A DNA stretch of 64,000 bases from Palleronia salina (lineage in GTDB: Bacteria; Pseudomonadota; Alphaproteobacteria; Rhodobacterales; Rhodobacteraceae): contig NZ_FQZA01000002.1 in the NCBI RefSeq assembly GCF_900141995.1, positions 255,501 through 319,500 of the forward strand. The letters run 5' to 3'. Made by a program: the position numbers and the translations under genes. Each line of letters begins with the position of its first letter. Within the stretch, counting starts at the first letter, position 1. Of the stretch, positions 43,022-51,377 are shown piece by piece. The notes under the pieces were generated by a model. The model saw only the letters and a program-made list of their open reading frames with translations. It did no database searches and was not told the origin of the DNA.

Positions 43022-43911
43022 GCCTGCGGCAGATCGGCGACGCGCAGTTCACGCTTCGGCTGCGGGGCGGGGGCGTTCGGATCGCGCGGCTTCGGCGGCG
43101 GCGGGTTCAGGATGTTGTTGACCCATTGCTGCGCATCGGCGCAGCCGTCACCGGCCGGGATCGGATCCTGGTTCTCGCACCCCTGCGATCCGGGGGGGCA
43201 GTTCAGCCGCACGTGCATGTGGTAGTGGTGGCCCCACCACGGGCGCACCTTGCGCAGCCAGCTGCGGTCGCCGGTGGCGTCCTTGCACATCTGCACCTTC
43301 GCGCCGGGGAAGATGAAGATGCGCGCCACGCGGGGATCGCTGGCCGCGGCCTTCACCAGCTCGTGCTGGTAGGCGGACCAGCGATCGTTGGTATAGGCGC
43401 CTTTCGCCCGCTGCATCGACACGGCCGAGATCTCCTCGCGCTGCTGGCGCGACAGGCCCAGCGTGGCGGGCATCAGCCAGATGTCGGCGTCCAGCCCGCT
43501 CTGGTGGCTGGCGTGGCCGGACAGCATGGGTCCGCCGCGCGGTTGGCTCATGTCACCCACGTAAAGCCCGTTCGAGCCCGGCAGCGACGCCGCCTTGCGC
43601 GACAAATCCTGGACGAAGTCGATCGTGGTCGGATGCGCCCAGTTCCGGTTCCGGCTGAGCCGCATGGACTGCCAGGTTGGCCCGGTATCGGCCAGCTGCT
43701 GACCGCCCGCGAGGCAGCCGCGGGAATAGCCGCCATAGGCGGCGGCGGGCAGGGGGGCGTCCAGGTTCTTGGCGCCGAACATCGTCTTGGCCAGCGCGCT
43801 CTGGTTCACTTCGACCCCTGCCATGCTGGGGAGGGGAACGGTCCGCTCGGTTCCGCCGCTGCACGACGCAAGCGCCAGTGCGGCCGCGGCCAGAAGAAGA
43901 GAAAGTCTCAT
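42997..43911 (-). CDS. mepA: Penicillin-insensitive murein endopeptidase MepA
   Basis: Zinc metallopeptidase of the LAS group that cleaves D-Ala-meso-DAP cross-links in peptidoglycan. The 304-residue protein is a likely lipoprotein (LALASCSGG lipobox), with the zinc motifs MLSGHASHQSGLDADIWLMP and RPWWGHHYHMHVRLNCP, and the Cys pairs of MepA. The Pro-rich tail (PPPPKPRDPNAPAPQPK) precedes a short end that overlaps the next gene. The start overlaps the upstream MFS gene (ATGA). Confidence 0.93.
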   Translation of the reverse strand: MRLSLLLAAAALALASCSGGTERTVPLPSMAGVEVNQSALAKTMFGAKNLDAPLPAAAYGGYSRGCLAGGQQLADTGPTWQSMRLSRNRNWAHPTTIDFVQDLSRKAASLPGSNGLYVGDMSQPRGGPMLSGHASHQSGLDADIWLMPATLGLSRQQREEISAVSMQRAKGAYTNDRWSAYQHELVKAAASDPRVARIFIFPGAKVQMCKDATGDRSWLRKVRPWWGHHYHMHVRLNCPPGSQGCENQDPIPAGDGCADAQQWVNNILNPPPPKPRDPNAPAPQPKRELRVADLPQACQAVLAR

Positions 43912-45272
43912 ACTGCTCGAGCTCCGTCGGGTTTTACCCAGATTAGCAGGAACAACCCCAAGCCGAAAAGAATAATGAGGGGCGAGATCCCCAATTGCTG
44001 GCTGCCCGTGACTTGCGTCGCGACCGCGATGGACAGGGGCGCGATGAACGACGTGGCCTTGCCCGCCAGCGCGTAGAGACCGAACGCCTCGGTCATGCGG
44101 TGGGGATTGCCCTGGTAGACCATCATGGTGCGGCTCGCGGCCTGCAACGCGCCACCGGCGGCCCCGATCAGGGCGCCGACGATCATGAAGGCGTTGTCCG
44201 GGGTGGTCGAGCCCACGCCCTGCGCCACGCCCAGCACGCTTTCGCGCGAGATGAACATCGAGGCGACGATCACCCCGATCAGCGTCACGCAGCAGACCAC
44301 GATGACCGGCATGGGGCCGAAGCGCTGATCGGCACGTCCGCCGACCCAGGCGAAGACCGCACCGGTGACCACGGCGAGGATGCCGAAGGTGCCTGTCTGC
44401 ACCACCGACCAGTCAAGCACGCCGGCGGCGAAGATGGCGCCCAGCGCGTAGGTGCCGTTCAGCCCGTCGCGGTAGAACATGGACGCGACGAGAAAGCTGA
44501 ACTGGCTGGGCGTCTCGGGCAGGCGGCGAATGGTGCGGCCCAGCCCCGAGAGCGCGCCGCGAATGTCCGAAAGGCTGGCACTGCGATGGGCGCGGGGCTC
44601 GCGGACCCACAGGAAGAACGGCACCATGAAGACGATGAACCACAAGGCCGTCAGCGGCCCGACGAAGCGCGTGCCCTCGCGCGCCTCGGGGTCGAGGCCC
44701 AGGATCGGCTCGATCCCGATCAGCGTGACGCCGGTCGCCGGATCCTCGGCGAAAAGGGTCAGCATGATGACCAAAGCGACGAGCCCGCCCAGGTAGCCGA
44801 AGGCCCAGCCCGAGCCCGAGATTCGGCCCAGCCGGTCCCGGGGGGCGAGGTCGGGTAGCATGGAGTTCGTGAAGATCGTGCAGAACTCCATCCCGATCAG
44901 GCCGATCCCGAAGCCGAGCAGGATGAGCCCGAGATTGAAATCGCCGGGCGCGGCGAACCACAGCGACGCGGATCCGACCACGTAAAGGACCGAGAAGATC
45001 CAGATCCATCGCATCCGGCTGCCCGAATGGTCGGCCACCGCGCCGAGGATCGGGGCGAAGATCGCGATGACGATACCCGCGGCCGCGATACCGTAGCCCC
45101 AGACCGCCTGTGCCTGCGTCCCGTCGCCCAGAAGGTCCTTGATGTAGGGGCCGAAGATGAAGGTGATCAGCAGGGTATTGTAGGGCTGGCTGGCCCAGTC
45201 GAAGAAGAACCAGCCCCAGATGCGCCTGCGCGCGCCGGTCGCGGCCGCGCTGCCGTCTTCGATGGATGCCAT
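43908..45272 (-). CDS. MFS transporter, Atg22/UMF1-like
   Basis: A 454-residue protein with twelve likely membrane spans. The N-terminal motif RIWGWFFFDWASQPYNTLLITFIFGPYI is typical of the UMF1/Atg22-like group, whose eukaryotic members export amino acids from vacuoles. The bacterial substrate is unknown. It includes SNSMLPDLAPRDRLGRISGSGWAFGYLGGL-like sequence and a late YQGNPHRMTEAFGLYALAGKATSFIAPL. Coupled to mepA by a 4-bp overlap. Confidence 0.9.
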   Translation of the reverse strand: MASIEDGSAAATGARRRIWGWFFFDWASQPYNTLLITFIFGPYIKDLLGDGTQAQAVWGYGIAAAGIVIAIFAPILGAVADHSGSRMRWIWIFSVLYVVGSASLWFAAPGDFNLGLILLGFGIGLIGMEFCTIFTNSMLPDLAPRDRLGRISGSGWAFGYLGGLVALVIMLTLFAEDPATGVTLIGIEPILGLDPEAREGTRFVGPLTALWFIVFMVPFFLWVREPRAHRSASLSDIRGALSGLGRTIRRLPETPSQFSFLVASMFYRDGLNGTYALGAIFAAGVLDWSVVQTGTFGILAVVTGAVFAWVGGRADQRFGPMPVIVVCCVTLIGVIVASMFISRESVLGVAQGVGSTTPDNAFMIVGALIGAAGGALQAASRTMMVYQGNPHRMTEAFGLYALAGKATSFIAPLSIAVATQVTGSQQLGISPLIILFGLGLFLLIWVKPDGARAV

Positions 45273-45332
45273 GGCTGCCCGTTCTCCTGCCCGTCGCGGG
45301 CATTCAAACAGCCAAACCGGCGGTCGTGCAAT

Positions 45333-45893
45333 CTATCCCTGCGCGGCCAGCTTCGGCGCGAGCTGGTCCTGCATGGGCGGCCAGGGGCGCATGGCCTCGG
45401 CCCGGGCCCATTCGGCGATCCAGTCGGGCAGGGGCGGGCTTTGCACGCCGTCCATCACCTTGGCCACGTCGGCCATGGGCACCAGCCCCGCCTTCGACGT
45501 CACCGCCGTGCGCAGCAGCGCGTGCGAGGTGCAGGTCTCGCCCCGCCACATGCCCTGCTCGATATAAAGGAACCGGTCGTCCCAGCCGACGACGCGGGTG
45601 CGCATGTCGATCCGGTCGAACATCCGGACGCGGGCGCGATAGCGCACCGACGCCCCCGCGATGGTGCCCGCCCATTTCTCGCGCTTCATCACGTCGACGA
45701 CGCCGATCCGCATGAACAGGATCATCCGGCCGAGGTCATAGAGCGTCAGGGTGCGACCGTTGTTCAGCTCCATCCACAGGTCGATATCGTGCGGCCAGCA
45801 GACGTGGCGGCTTTCGTGGGTGTCGAACAGGCCGAGCCGTGGGGCGTTGCGGTATTTCGCGGCTTCCTTGGCCATGCGGATGACGGGATACAT
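45333..45893 (-). CDS. Hotdog-fold acyl-CoA thioesterase-like protein
   Basis: A 186-residue protein matching the 4HBT_2/Them6-like hotdog group: WPHDIDLWMELNNGRTLTLYDLGRMILFMRIG (the D-x-x-x-E-L-N-N-G-R-x-x-x-x-x-D pattern with catalytic Asp), then GASVRYRARVRMFDRIDMRTRVVGWDDRFLYIEQGMWRGE. Cytoplasmic; the acyl substrate is unknown. Alone on its strand, facing yggT. Confidence 0.86.
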   Translation of the reverse strand: MYPVIRMAKEAAKYRNAPRLGLFDTHESRHVCWPHDIDLWMELNNGRTLTLYDLGRMILFMRIGVVDVMKREKWAGTIAGASVRYRARVRMFDRIDMRTRVVGWDDRFLYIEQGMWRGETCTSHALLRTAVTSKAGLVPMADVAKVMDGVQSPPLPDWIAEWARAEAMRPWPPMQDQLAPKLAAQG

Positions 45894-46008
45894 GCGGCAG
45901 CACTCCTTTGACCCGGCAGGTGTCGCGACGCCTGCCTCCCGTCAAGCCTTGTCGCTGCGTCCCGGTGCCATTAGATCGGGCGGGATTGCAAGCGGTGGAG
46001 CCCCGGCC

Positions 46009-46296
46009 ATGACCTCGATCTTCCAGATCCTGATGCTGATCCTCGACGTGATCTGGTTCATCATGATTGCCCATATCATCATGTCGTGGCTCATCAATTT
46101 CCAGGTTCTGAACCTGCGCCAGCCGCTGGTCGCGCAGATCTGGGACGGTCTGAACCGGATGCTCGAGCCGATCTACGGCCCCATCCGGCGCGTGCTGCCC
46201 AATACCGGCGGGCTGGACCTTGCCCCGCTGGTCGCGCTGATCGCGATCTACGCGCTGCGCATCATCCTGATCAACAACGCCGCCGCCTTCTACTGA
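46009..46296 (+). CDS. YggT family membrane protein
   Basis: A 95-residue two-span membrane protein: IFQILMLILDVIWFIMIAHIIMSWLINF (span 1), the conserved NRMLEPIYGPIRRVLPNTGGLDLAPLVALIAIYALRIILI (link and span 2). The L-x-P-I-x-x-P-I-R-R-x-x-P motif marks the YggT family, linked to osmotic shock tolerance or cell-division/factor assembly in other organisms; role here unknown. Confidence 0.92.
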   Translation: MTSIFQILMLILDVIWFIMIAHIIMSWLINFQVLNLRQPLVAQIWDGLNRMLEPIYGPIRRVLPNTGGLDLAPLVALIAIYALRIILINNAAAFY

Positions 46297-46376
46297 GGCG
46301 ACCCGCCGCGCTTGTGCGTGATTCCGCGATGTGGGATCAGGGTGGCATCCCTGACTGACCCAGCCGCAGATCGCCC

Positions 46377-48419
46377 ATGAATGACCCCCGTGCGATCCTG
46401 TCCGAGGTGTTCGGTTTCTCCGATTTCCGCCCCGGGCAGGAAGACATCGTGACCGCCGTGGCCGAGGGCCGCGACGTGCTGGCCATCATGCCCACGGGCG
46501 GCGGCAAGTCGCTGTGCTATCAACTGCCCGCCTTGCTGGGCCATGGCGTGACGCTGGTGATCTCGCCGCTGATCGCGTTGATGCGCGACCAGGTGCGCGC
46601 GTTGCAGGAGGCGGGCGTCGCCGCCGGCGCGCTGACGTCGGGCAACACCGAGGCCGAGACCGACGCCGTCTGGCGCGGCCTGCATGACGGGTCGCTGCGC
46701 CTTCTCTACATGGCGCCCGAGCGGCTGGCCTCGGGCGGAATGGACCGGATGCTGAACGAGGCCGGGATCGCCCGCATCGCCGTGGACGAGGCGCATTGCG
46801 TCAGCCAGTGGGGCCACGATTTCCGCCCCGACTACCTGCGGATCGGCAAGCTGCGGCAGGCGCTCGACGTGCCGCTGGCCGCCTTCACCGCAACCGCCGA
46901 TGCCGAGACACGGGCCGAGATCGTCGAGCGGCTGTTCGCGGGCCGCGAGCCGGTGCAGTTCCTGCGCGGCTTCGACCGGCCCAACATCCACCTGGCCTTT
47001 CGGCCCAAGGACCAGCCCCGCCGCCAGATCCTGGACTTCGCCCGCGCCCGCAAGGGACAATCGGGCATCGTCTATTGCGGCACGCGGGCCAAGACGGAAG
47101 GCCTGGCACAGGCGCTTTCGCAGGACGGCCACCCGGCCTGCGCCTATCACGGCGGGATGGAAGCCGATCAGCGCCGCGCGGTGGAAGGCCGCTTCGCCCG
47201 CGAGGACGGTCTGATCGTCTGCGCGACGGTGGCCTTCGGCATGGGGGTCGACAAACCCGACATCCGCTGGGTCGCCCATGCCGACCTGCCGAAGTCGATC
47301 GAAGGCTACTACCAGGAGATCGGCCGCGCGGGCCGCGACGGTGCGCCGGCGGAGACTCTGACCCTTTACGGCCCCGACGACATCCGCCTGCGGCGCATCC
47401 AGATCGACGAGGGCCTGGCCCCGCCCGAGCGCAAGGACGCCGATCACGGACGGCTGAACGCGCTTCTGGGGCTGGCCGAGGCGCTGGGCTGCCGCCGCGT
47501 GCAGCTTCTGTCCTATTTCGGGGAAGAGGCCGCGCCCTGCGGTAATTGCGACCTGTGCGACCGCCCGCCCGAAACCTTCGACGGGACCGAGGCGGTGCGC
47601 ATGGCGCTTTCGGCCATCCTGCGGACCGAGGAATATTTCGGCGCCGGCCACCTAATCGATATCCTGACCGGCACCATGACCGACAAGATCCGCCAGCGCG
47701 GGCACGACAGCCTGCCGACCTTCGGGGTCGGCAAGGCGCACGGCAAGAAACACTGGCAGGGGATCTTCCGCCAGATGATGGGCCACGACCTGGTGCGCCC
47801 GGATGCCGAGCGGCACGGCGCGCTGCGCATGACCCATGCCGCGCGGCCGATCCTGCGCGGCGAGGCCTCCATCGACCTGCGGCGTGACGCGCTGCAAGCG
47901 CGCGACCGCCCGGCGGTGAAGACACTGGTCGATGACGAGGACGCGCCGCTCCTGTCGGCGTTGAAGGCCCAGCGCCGCGCGCTGGCCGAGGCGCAATCGG
48001 TGCCCGCCTACGTGATCTTCCCCGACCGCACCCTGATCGAGATGGCCGAGCGCAAGCCCCAGACCATGGACGACATGGCCGGGATCTCGGGCATCGGCGC
48101 GGTCAAGCTCGAGCGCTACGGCGCCACCTTCCTGAAGGTCATCACCGGCGCCGACGCGGGCGAGATGCACCCGGCCCGCCGCAAGCTGGCCGGCCGGACG
48201 GCGGGAACGACCTTCGACCGACTGCAGGATGTCCAGGCCCGCCTGTCGCGCGGCGCCGACGGGACCGGCAAGCCGCTCAGCTGCAATGCCGCGACCCTGC
48301 GCTGGATCGCCGAACGCAAGCCATCGACGCTGGACGACCTGTCGCGCGCGCCGGGCATTACCGGCCCCAAGCTCGACCGGTTCGGCGATGCTTTCCTCGC
48401 CGTTCTGGACGAAGGTTGA
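46377..48419 (+). CDS. recQ: ATP-dependent DNA helicase RecQ (two HRDC domains)
   Basis: Superfamily 2 helicase in recombination and fork repair. The 680-residue protein has the Q-motif start FGFSDFRPGQEDIV, Walker A MPTGGGKSLCYQLPA (about 40-54), DEAH in AVDEAHCVSQWGHDFRPDY, motif V/VI FGMGVDKPDIRWVAHADLPKSIEGYYQEIGRAGRDG, and a zinc-binding segment with CGNCDLCDRP, then winged helix. It ends in two tandem HRDC repeats (IEMAERKPQTMDDMAGISGIGAVKLERYG and LRWIAERKPSTLDDLSRAPGITGPKLDRFG); E. coli RecQ has one. Confidence 0.96.
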   Translation: MNDPRAILSEVFGFSDFRPGQEDIVTAVAEGRDVLAIMPTGGGKSLCYQLPALLGHGVTLVISPLIALMRDQVRALQEAGVAAGALTSGNTEAETDAVWRGLHDGSLRLLYMAPERLASGGMDRMLNEAGIARIAVDEAHCVSQWGHDFRPDYLRIGKLRQALDVPLAAFTATADAETRAEIVERLFAGREPVQFLRGFDRPNIHLAFRPKDQPRRQILDFARARKGQSGIVYCGTRAKTEGLAQALSQDGHPACAYHGGMEADQRRAVEGRFAREDGLIVCATVAFGMGVDKPDIRWVAHADLPKSIEGYYQEIGRAGRDGAPAETLTLYGPDDIRLRRIQIDEGLAPPERKDADHGRLNALLGLAEALGCRRVQLLSYFGEEAAPCGNCDLCDRPPETFDGTEAVRMALSAILRTEEYFGAGHLIDILTGTMTDKIRQRGHDSLPTFGVGKAHGKKHWQGIFRQMMGHDLVRPDAERHGALRMTHAARPILRGEASIDLRRDALQARDRPAVKTLVDDEDAPLLSALKAQRRALAEAQSVPAYVIFPDRTLIEMAERKPQTMDDMAGISGIGAVKLERYGATFLKVITGADAGEMHPARRKLAGRTAGTTFDRLQDVQARLSRGADGTGKPLSCNAATLRWIAERKPSTLDDLSRAPGITGPKLDRFGDAFLAVLDEG

Positions 48420-48475
48420 GGCCCTCGGCCCTGGTGCTAGCATCAGTATCGAAGTGAAATCGCAAGGAGCCGCCG

Positions 48476-49261
48476 ATGCTGATCGTTCTGTCGCCCGCCA
48501 AACGCCTGGAGTGGGACGTGCCGCATGACACGGTCCAGCGCCCCGAATTCCAGCGGGATGCCAACATTCTTGCGGGCCACGCGCGGCAGCTATCGCTGCA
48601 GGACCTGAAATCGCTCATGGATCTGTCGGACGACCTGGCGAAATTGAACCGCGACCGGTTCCGCGCCATGGAGAATGCGCCCGATATCGACAATGCGCGG
48701 CCCGCGGTGCTGACCTTCGCAGGGGACACCTACCAGGGGCTCGAGGCCGAGACGTTGGACGACGCCGCGCTGGATTTCGCGGAAGGCCACCTGCGCATCC
48801 TGTCGGGGCTCTACGGTGTGCTGCGGCCCATGGATTCCATCCAGGCGTACCGGCTGGAAATGGGGTCGAAGCTGAAATCCCGGCGGGGCAAGGACCTTTA
48901 CAATTTCTGGGGCGACACCATCGCGCAGGCGTTGAACGACCAGGCGGCGGACCTGGGCACCGACGTGCTGGTCAATTGCGCGAGCCAGGAATATTTCGGC
49001 GCGGTGGACAGGGATGCTCTCAAGTTGCGCGTCATCACGCCCAGGTTCCTGGAGGAAGGACCCAAGGGGCCGCGCATCGTCAGTTTCCACGCCAAGCGGG
49101 CCCGCGGCGCCATGGCGCGGTTCATCTGCGAACACCGCCTGACCGATCCGGACGCGCTCCGCGATTTCGACGCGGGCGGCTACGTCTACTCGGAAGAGCT
49201 GTCCGAGCCCGATGCGCCCGCCTTCTACCGGTCCGAGGCCGCGGCGGCCGACGCTGCCTGA
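48476..49261 (+). CDS. yaaA: Peroxide stress protein YaaA (DUF328)
   Basis: A 261-residue cytoplasmic protein; family members lower free iron and protect DNA during H2O2 stress. Starts MLIVLSPAKRLEWD and shows QELMDLSDDLAKLNRDRF-like helix, RPAVLTFAGDTYQGLEAETL, LRILSGLYGVLRPMDSIQAYRLEMGSKL, LVNCASQEYFGAVD and FHAKRARGAMARFICEHRL, all family marks. GCAAGGAGCCGCCG precedes the ATG. Follows recQ after 56 bp. Confidence 0.94.
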   Translation: MLIVLSPAKRLEWDVPHDTVQRPEFQRDANILAGHARQLSLQDLKSLMDLSDDLAKLNRDRFRAMENAPDIDNARPAVLTFAGDTYQGLEAETLDDAALDFAEGHLRILSGLYGVLRPMDSIQAYRLEMGSKLKSRRGKDLYNFWGDTIAQALNDQAADLGTDVLVNCASQEYFGAVDRDALKLRVITPRFLEEGPKGPRIVSFHAKRARGAMARFICEHRLTDPDALRDFDAGGYVYSEELSEPDAPAFYRSEAAAADAA

Positions 49262-49623
49262 CAGCATTCCTCGCGACAGCAGGTGGGACGCACCTGTCCG
49301 TCTCAGGACCGTGGCATACAACTCGATCTGCGTCTGACCGGGCCCGAGCGGCCATGGCGGTCCTTGGGGAGATCGGGCGCGCTTTAAGGCTCTTCCCCGT
49401 CCTTGCCTCGTTGGTCGTCCGGTCCTTTTGGGCATCGTGTGAACATCCTCCCGCACGCGGACAAGACCGATGAAGAAAACGGCGCCGAGCTGATGCGCCC
49501 ATCTGCGGCAGGGCGGACAAGGGACAGCTTAGGTTTCTCCAATGGTCTTTTGCCGCCGTGCCGCTGGCACTCTGTAAACCGCCGCCCGGTCAATGGACGA
49601 GAACGACGGGCCCAATGGCTTGG
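49262..49623. other. 362-bp stretch with no recognised gene
   Basis: Between yaaA and the degenerate sensor kinase. Open frames of 60-130 codons run through it on both strands, but none has a known motif, a good ribosome site or the codon pattern of the neighbours. I saw no tRNA, repeat or terminator with a T-run. It could hold the remains of a lost gene. Confidence 0.5.
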
Positions 49624-51312
49624 CTAGGGGGCACGAGGCTCTGATGGCACCATCTCGGCGCCTTCCGCAGGGACCGGCGGAAGATCCAGGGTCGCGTGGA
49701 TCGCCATGCCCTCGCTGCTGTTTCGCACCCCGATGGTCCCGCCCATCATCTCGACCAGCGCGTGGCAGACCGAACGGCTGAGACCGTAGGATTGGCCATG
49801 CCGAGTGTCGCTTTCCTCGTCTCGACCGACAGGCTGGATTGTCCCCGGCCTGCCCGGGGCCGAAGTGCCGGGTCCCAGACGCGAGACCTCTATCTCGATG
49901 AGGCTCGGGGTGTCCCCGTCTCGCGGTGAACCGGAGATCGACAACTCGACCTCGCCGCCTTCGGTCGACTTGATCGCGTCGTCCAGCAGCGTGTCCAAAA
50001 CCTGCCGGATGCGCCTTTCATCGCCCAGCCGCCGCGGTGAAAGGTCGGGGTCCAGCGTCAGCTTCAGGTCGGTTCCCCGGTCCTCTGCTCGCGCGCGCAT
50101 GATCGCCACCGCCTGTCGCGCGCATGCCGCCACGTCGAGAGGGGCGCGGCTCAGGTCCAGCCGACCTTCCTCCATCGCGGTGATGTCGAGAATACCGTCG
50201 AGCAGCGTCAACACGGCCTCCGCCGAGCTTCGGATCGACTCCACCATATCGCCTTGCGACGGCGCCAATGCGTCGTCGGCCAGCATTTCGCTGACGCACA
50301 GGATCGCGTTCATGGGCGCCCGCAACTCGGAAACGACCCGGCTCAGAAAGTTCGACTTGGCCCGGGCGGCGGCGTCGGCGGCGGCGCGGGCCTCGTTCAG
50401 CGCAGCGCGCTGTTGCGCCAGGTGCGTGATATCGGAGCCGTGGACCGCTCGCCCGCCATCCGGCGTCGGCACCGCGCGCAGCCGCAGCCGTCGGCCATCC
50501 GCGGTACCGATGTCCCTGGGCGCGCTGCCCGCGTCGCGGAACTGTCCGAGAAGGCCATCGGCCTCAATCGGGTCTTCCGGCGCAGGATCGGGGCCGGGAG
50601 ACCCCAGCGCGCGGAACGACGCGTTGCTCAGAACCAGCCGATCGTCACGGTCGAAGACGGCGAAAGGGTCCGCGACGGCCTCGACCGCGCCGCGAATGCA
50701 ATGCTCGTGGGTATGATCGAGCGCGAGGCTCACGAAGCCTCCGTCGGGCATCGGGCGGTCGGACAGGGTGATGATCTGCCCCGACCAAAGATGGATCTGC
50801 ATGTCCGGAACCGGCGAGCGATCGTAGCGCCGGAACACCTGCGCGATCCAGTCGCGGCCCGGCATCCGCGGATCGACGATGCCCTCCTCGATCATCAGGC
50901 GGCATAGATCGCGCAGCGCTATACCGGGTTTGACCGCGTCCAGCCCGTCGAAGATCGACAGGTAGGCCGCGTTGGCGCAGACCAGCCGAAGGTCGGCGTC
51001 GAAGACGGCGAAACCGTCGCGCATGGTGTTCAGCACCTGCCACAGCCTGGTCTCGGCCCGCGCCCGGTCCGACACCGTGGCCTGCATTGATTGCTCGGTT
51101 TCCAGCGCCAGAAGCTTGGCGCGATCCACGCGGGCCTGCATCTCGTCCAGCTGGGCGCGCTTTTCCAGGATCGCTTCGGTCAGCACGCGGCTGCGCCGTT
51201 CCATCCGCTCGGTTGCGGTGCGCAGGTCGCGCTGTCGTTGGCTCAGCTGACGTTCGGCGGCCAGCCGGGCGCGGCGTTCCTGCGCGACGAGACGGTCGAG
51301 TTGGGTGGGCAC
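49624..51312 (-). CDS. Degenerate histidine-kinase-like PAS protein (phospho-acceptor His absent)
   Basis: A 562-residue cytoplasmic protein: coiled-coil N-terminus (about 8-90), two PAS domains (about 90-200, MRDGFAVFDADLRLVCANAAYL; about 205-290, VADPFAVFDRDDRLVLSNASF), then kinase-like dimerisation and ATPase domains. The H-box reads SNFLSRVVSELRAPMNAIL, with Ser328 in place of the phospho-accepting His of the usual S-H-E-L/I-R-x-P. The ATPase N-box has DDAIKST where NAIKFT is usual (Asn to Asp445), and the DxGxG and GLGL boxes are not recognisable. It is therefore unlikely to phosphorylate itself in the usual way. GTG start at 51312 has GGAGG 10 nt upstream. A CtrA-type site is 41 bp upstream. 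Confidence 0.85.
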   Translation of the reverse strand: MPTQLDRLVAQERRARLAAERQLSQRQRDLRTATERMERRSRVLTEAILEKRAQLDEMQARVDRAKLLALETEQSMQATVSDRARAETRLWQVLNTMRDGFAVFDADLRLVCANAAYLSIFDGLDAVKPGIALRDLCRLMIEEGIVDPRMPGRDWIAQVFRRYDRSPVPDMQIHLWSGQIITLSDRPMPDGGFVSLALDHTHEHCIRGAVEAVADPFAVFDRDDRLVLSNASFRALGSPGPDPAPEDPIEADGLLGQFRDAGSAPRDIGTADGRRLRLRAVPTPDGGRAVHGSDITHLAQQRAALNEARAAADAAARAKSNFLSRVVSELRAPMNAILCVSEMLADDALAPSQGDMVESIRSSAEAVLTLLDGILDITAMEEGRLDLSRAPLDVAACARQAVAIMRARAEDRGTDLKLTLDPDLSPRRLGDERRIRQVLDTLLDDAIKSTEGGEVELSISGSPRDGDTPSLIEIEVSRLGPGTSAPGRPGTIQPVGRDEESDTRHGQSYGLSRSVCHALVEMMGGTIGVRNSSEGMAIHATLDLPPVPAEGAEMVPSEPRAP

Positions 51313-51352
51313 GGGCGGCAGTCCTCCTGCCGCCAGCCTTGCCTCTCCGCGG

Positions 51353-51367
51353 TTAAGGCGCGGTTAA
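51353..51367. promoter_or_regulatory. CtrA-type binding motif upstream of the degenerate kinase gene
   Basis: Exact TTAA-N7-TTAA (TTAAGGCGCGGTTAA), the binding motif of the cell-cycle/motility regulator CtrA in Alphaproteobacteria. It lies 41-55 bp upstream of the kinase-like gene's GTG, in a 65-bp intergenic space after the thiolase gene. Regulator assignment is inferred. Confidence 0.6.
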
Positions 51368-51377
51368 GCGCGCCGGG

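Noticed and set aside
49384-49627. Possible genes of 69-74 codons in the gap after yaaA
   Set aside because: No ribosome site, no recognisable motif, both strands equally open; listed only as an empty stretch.
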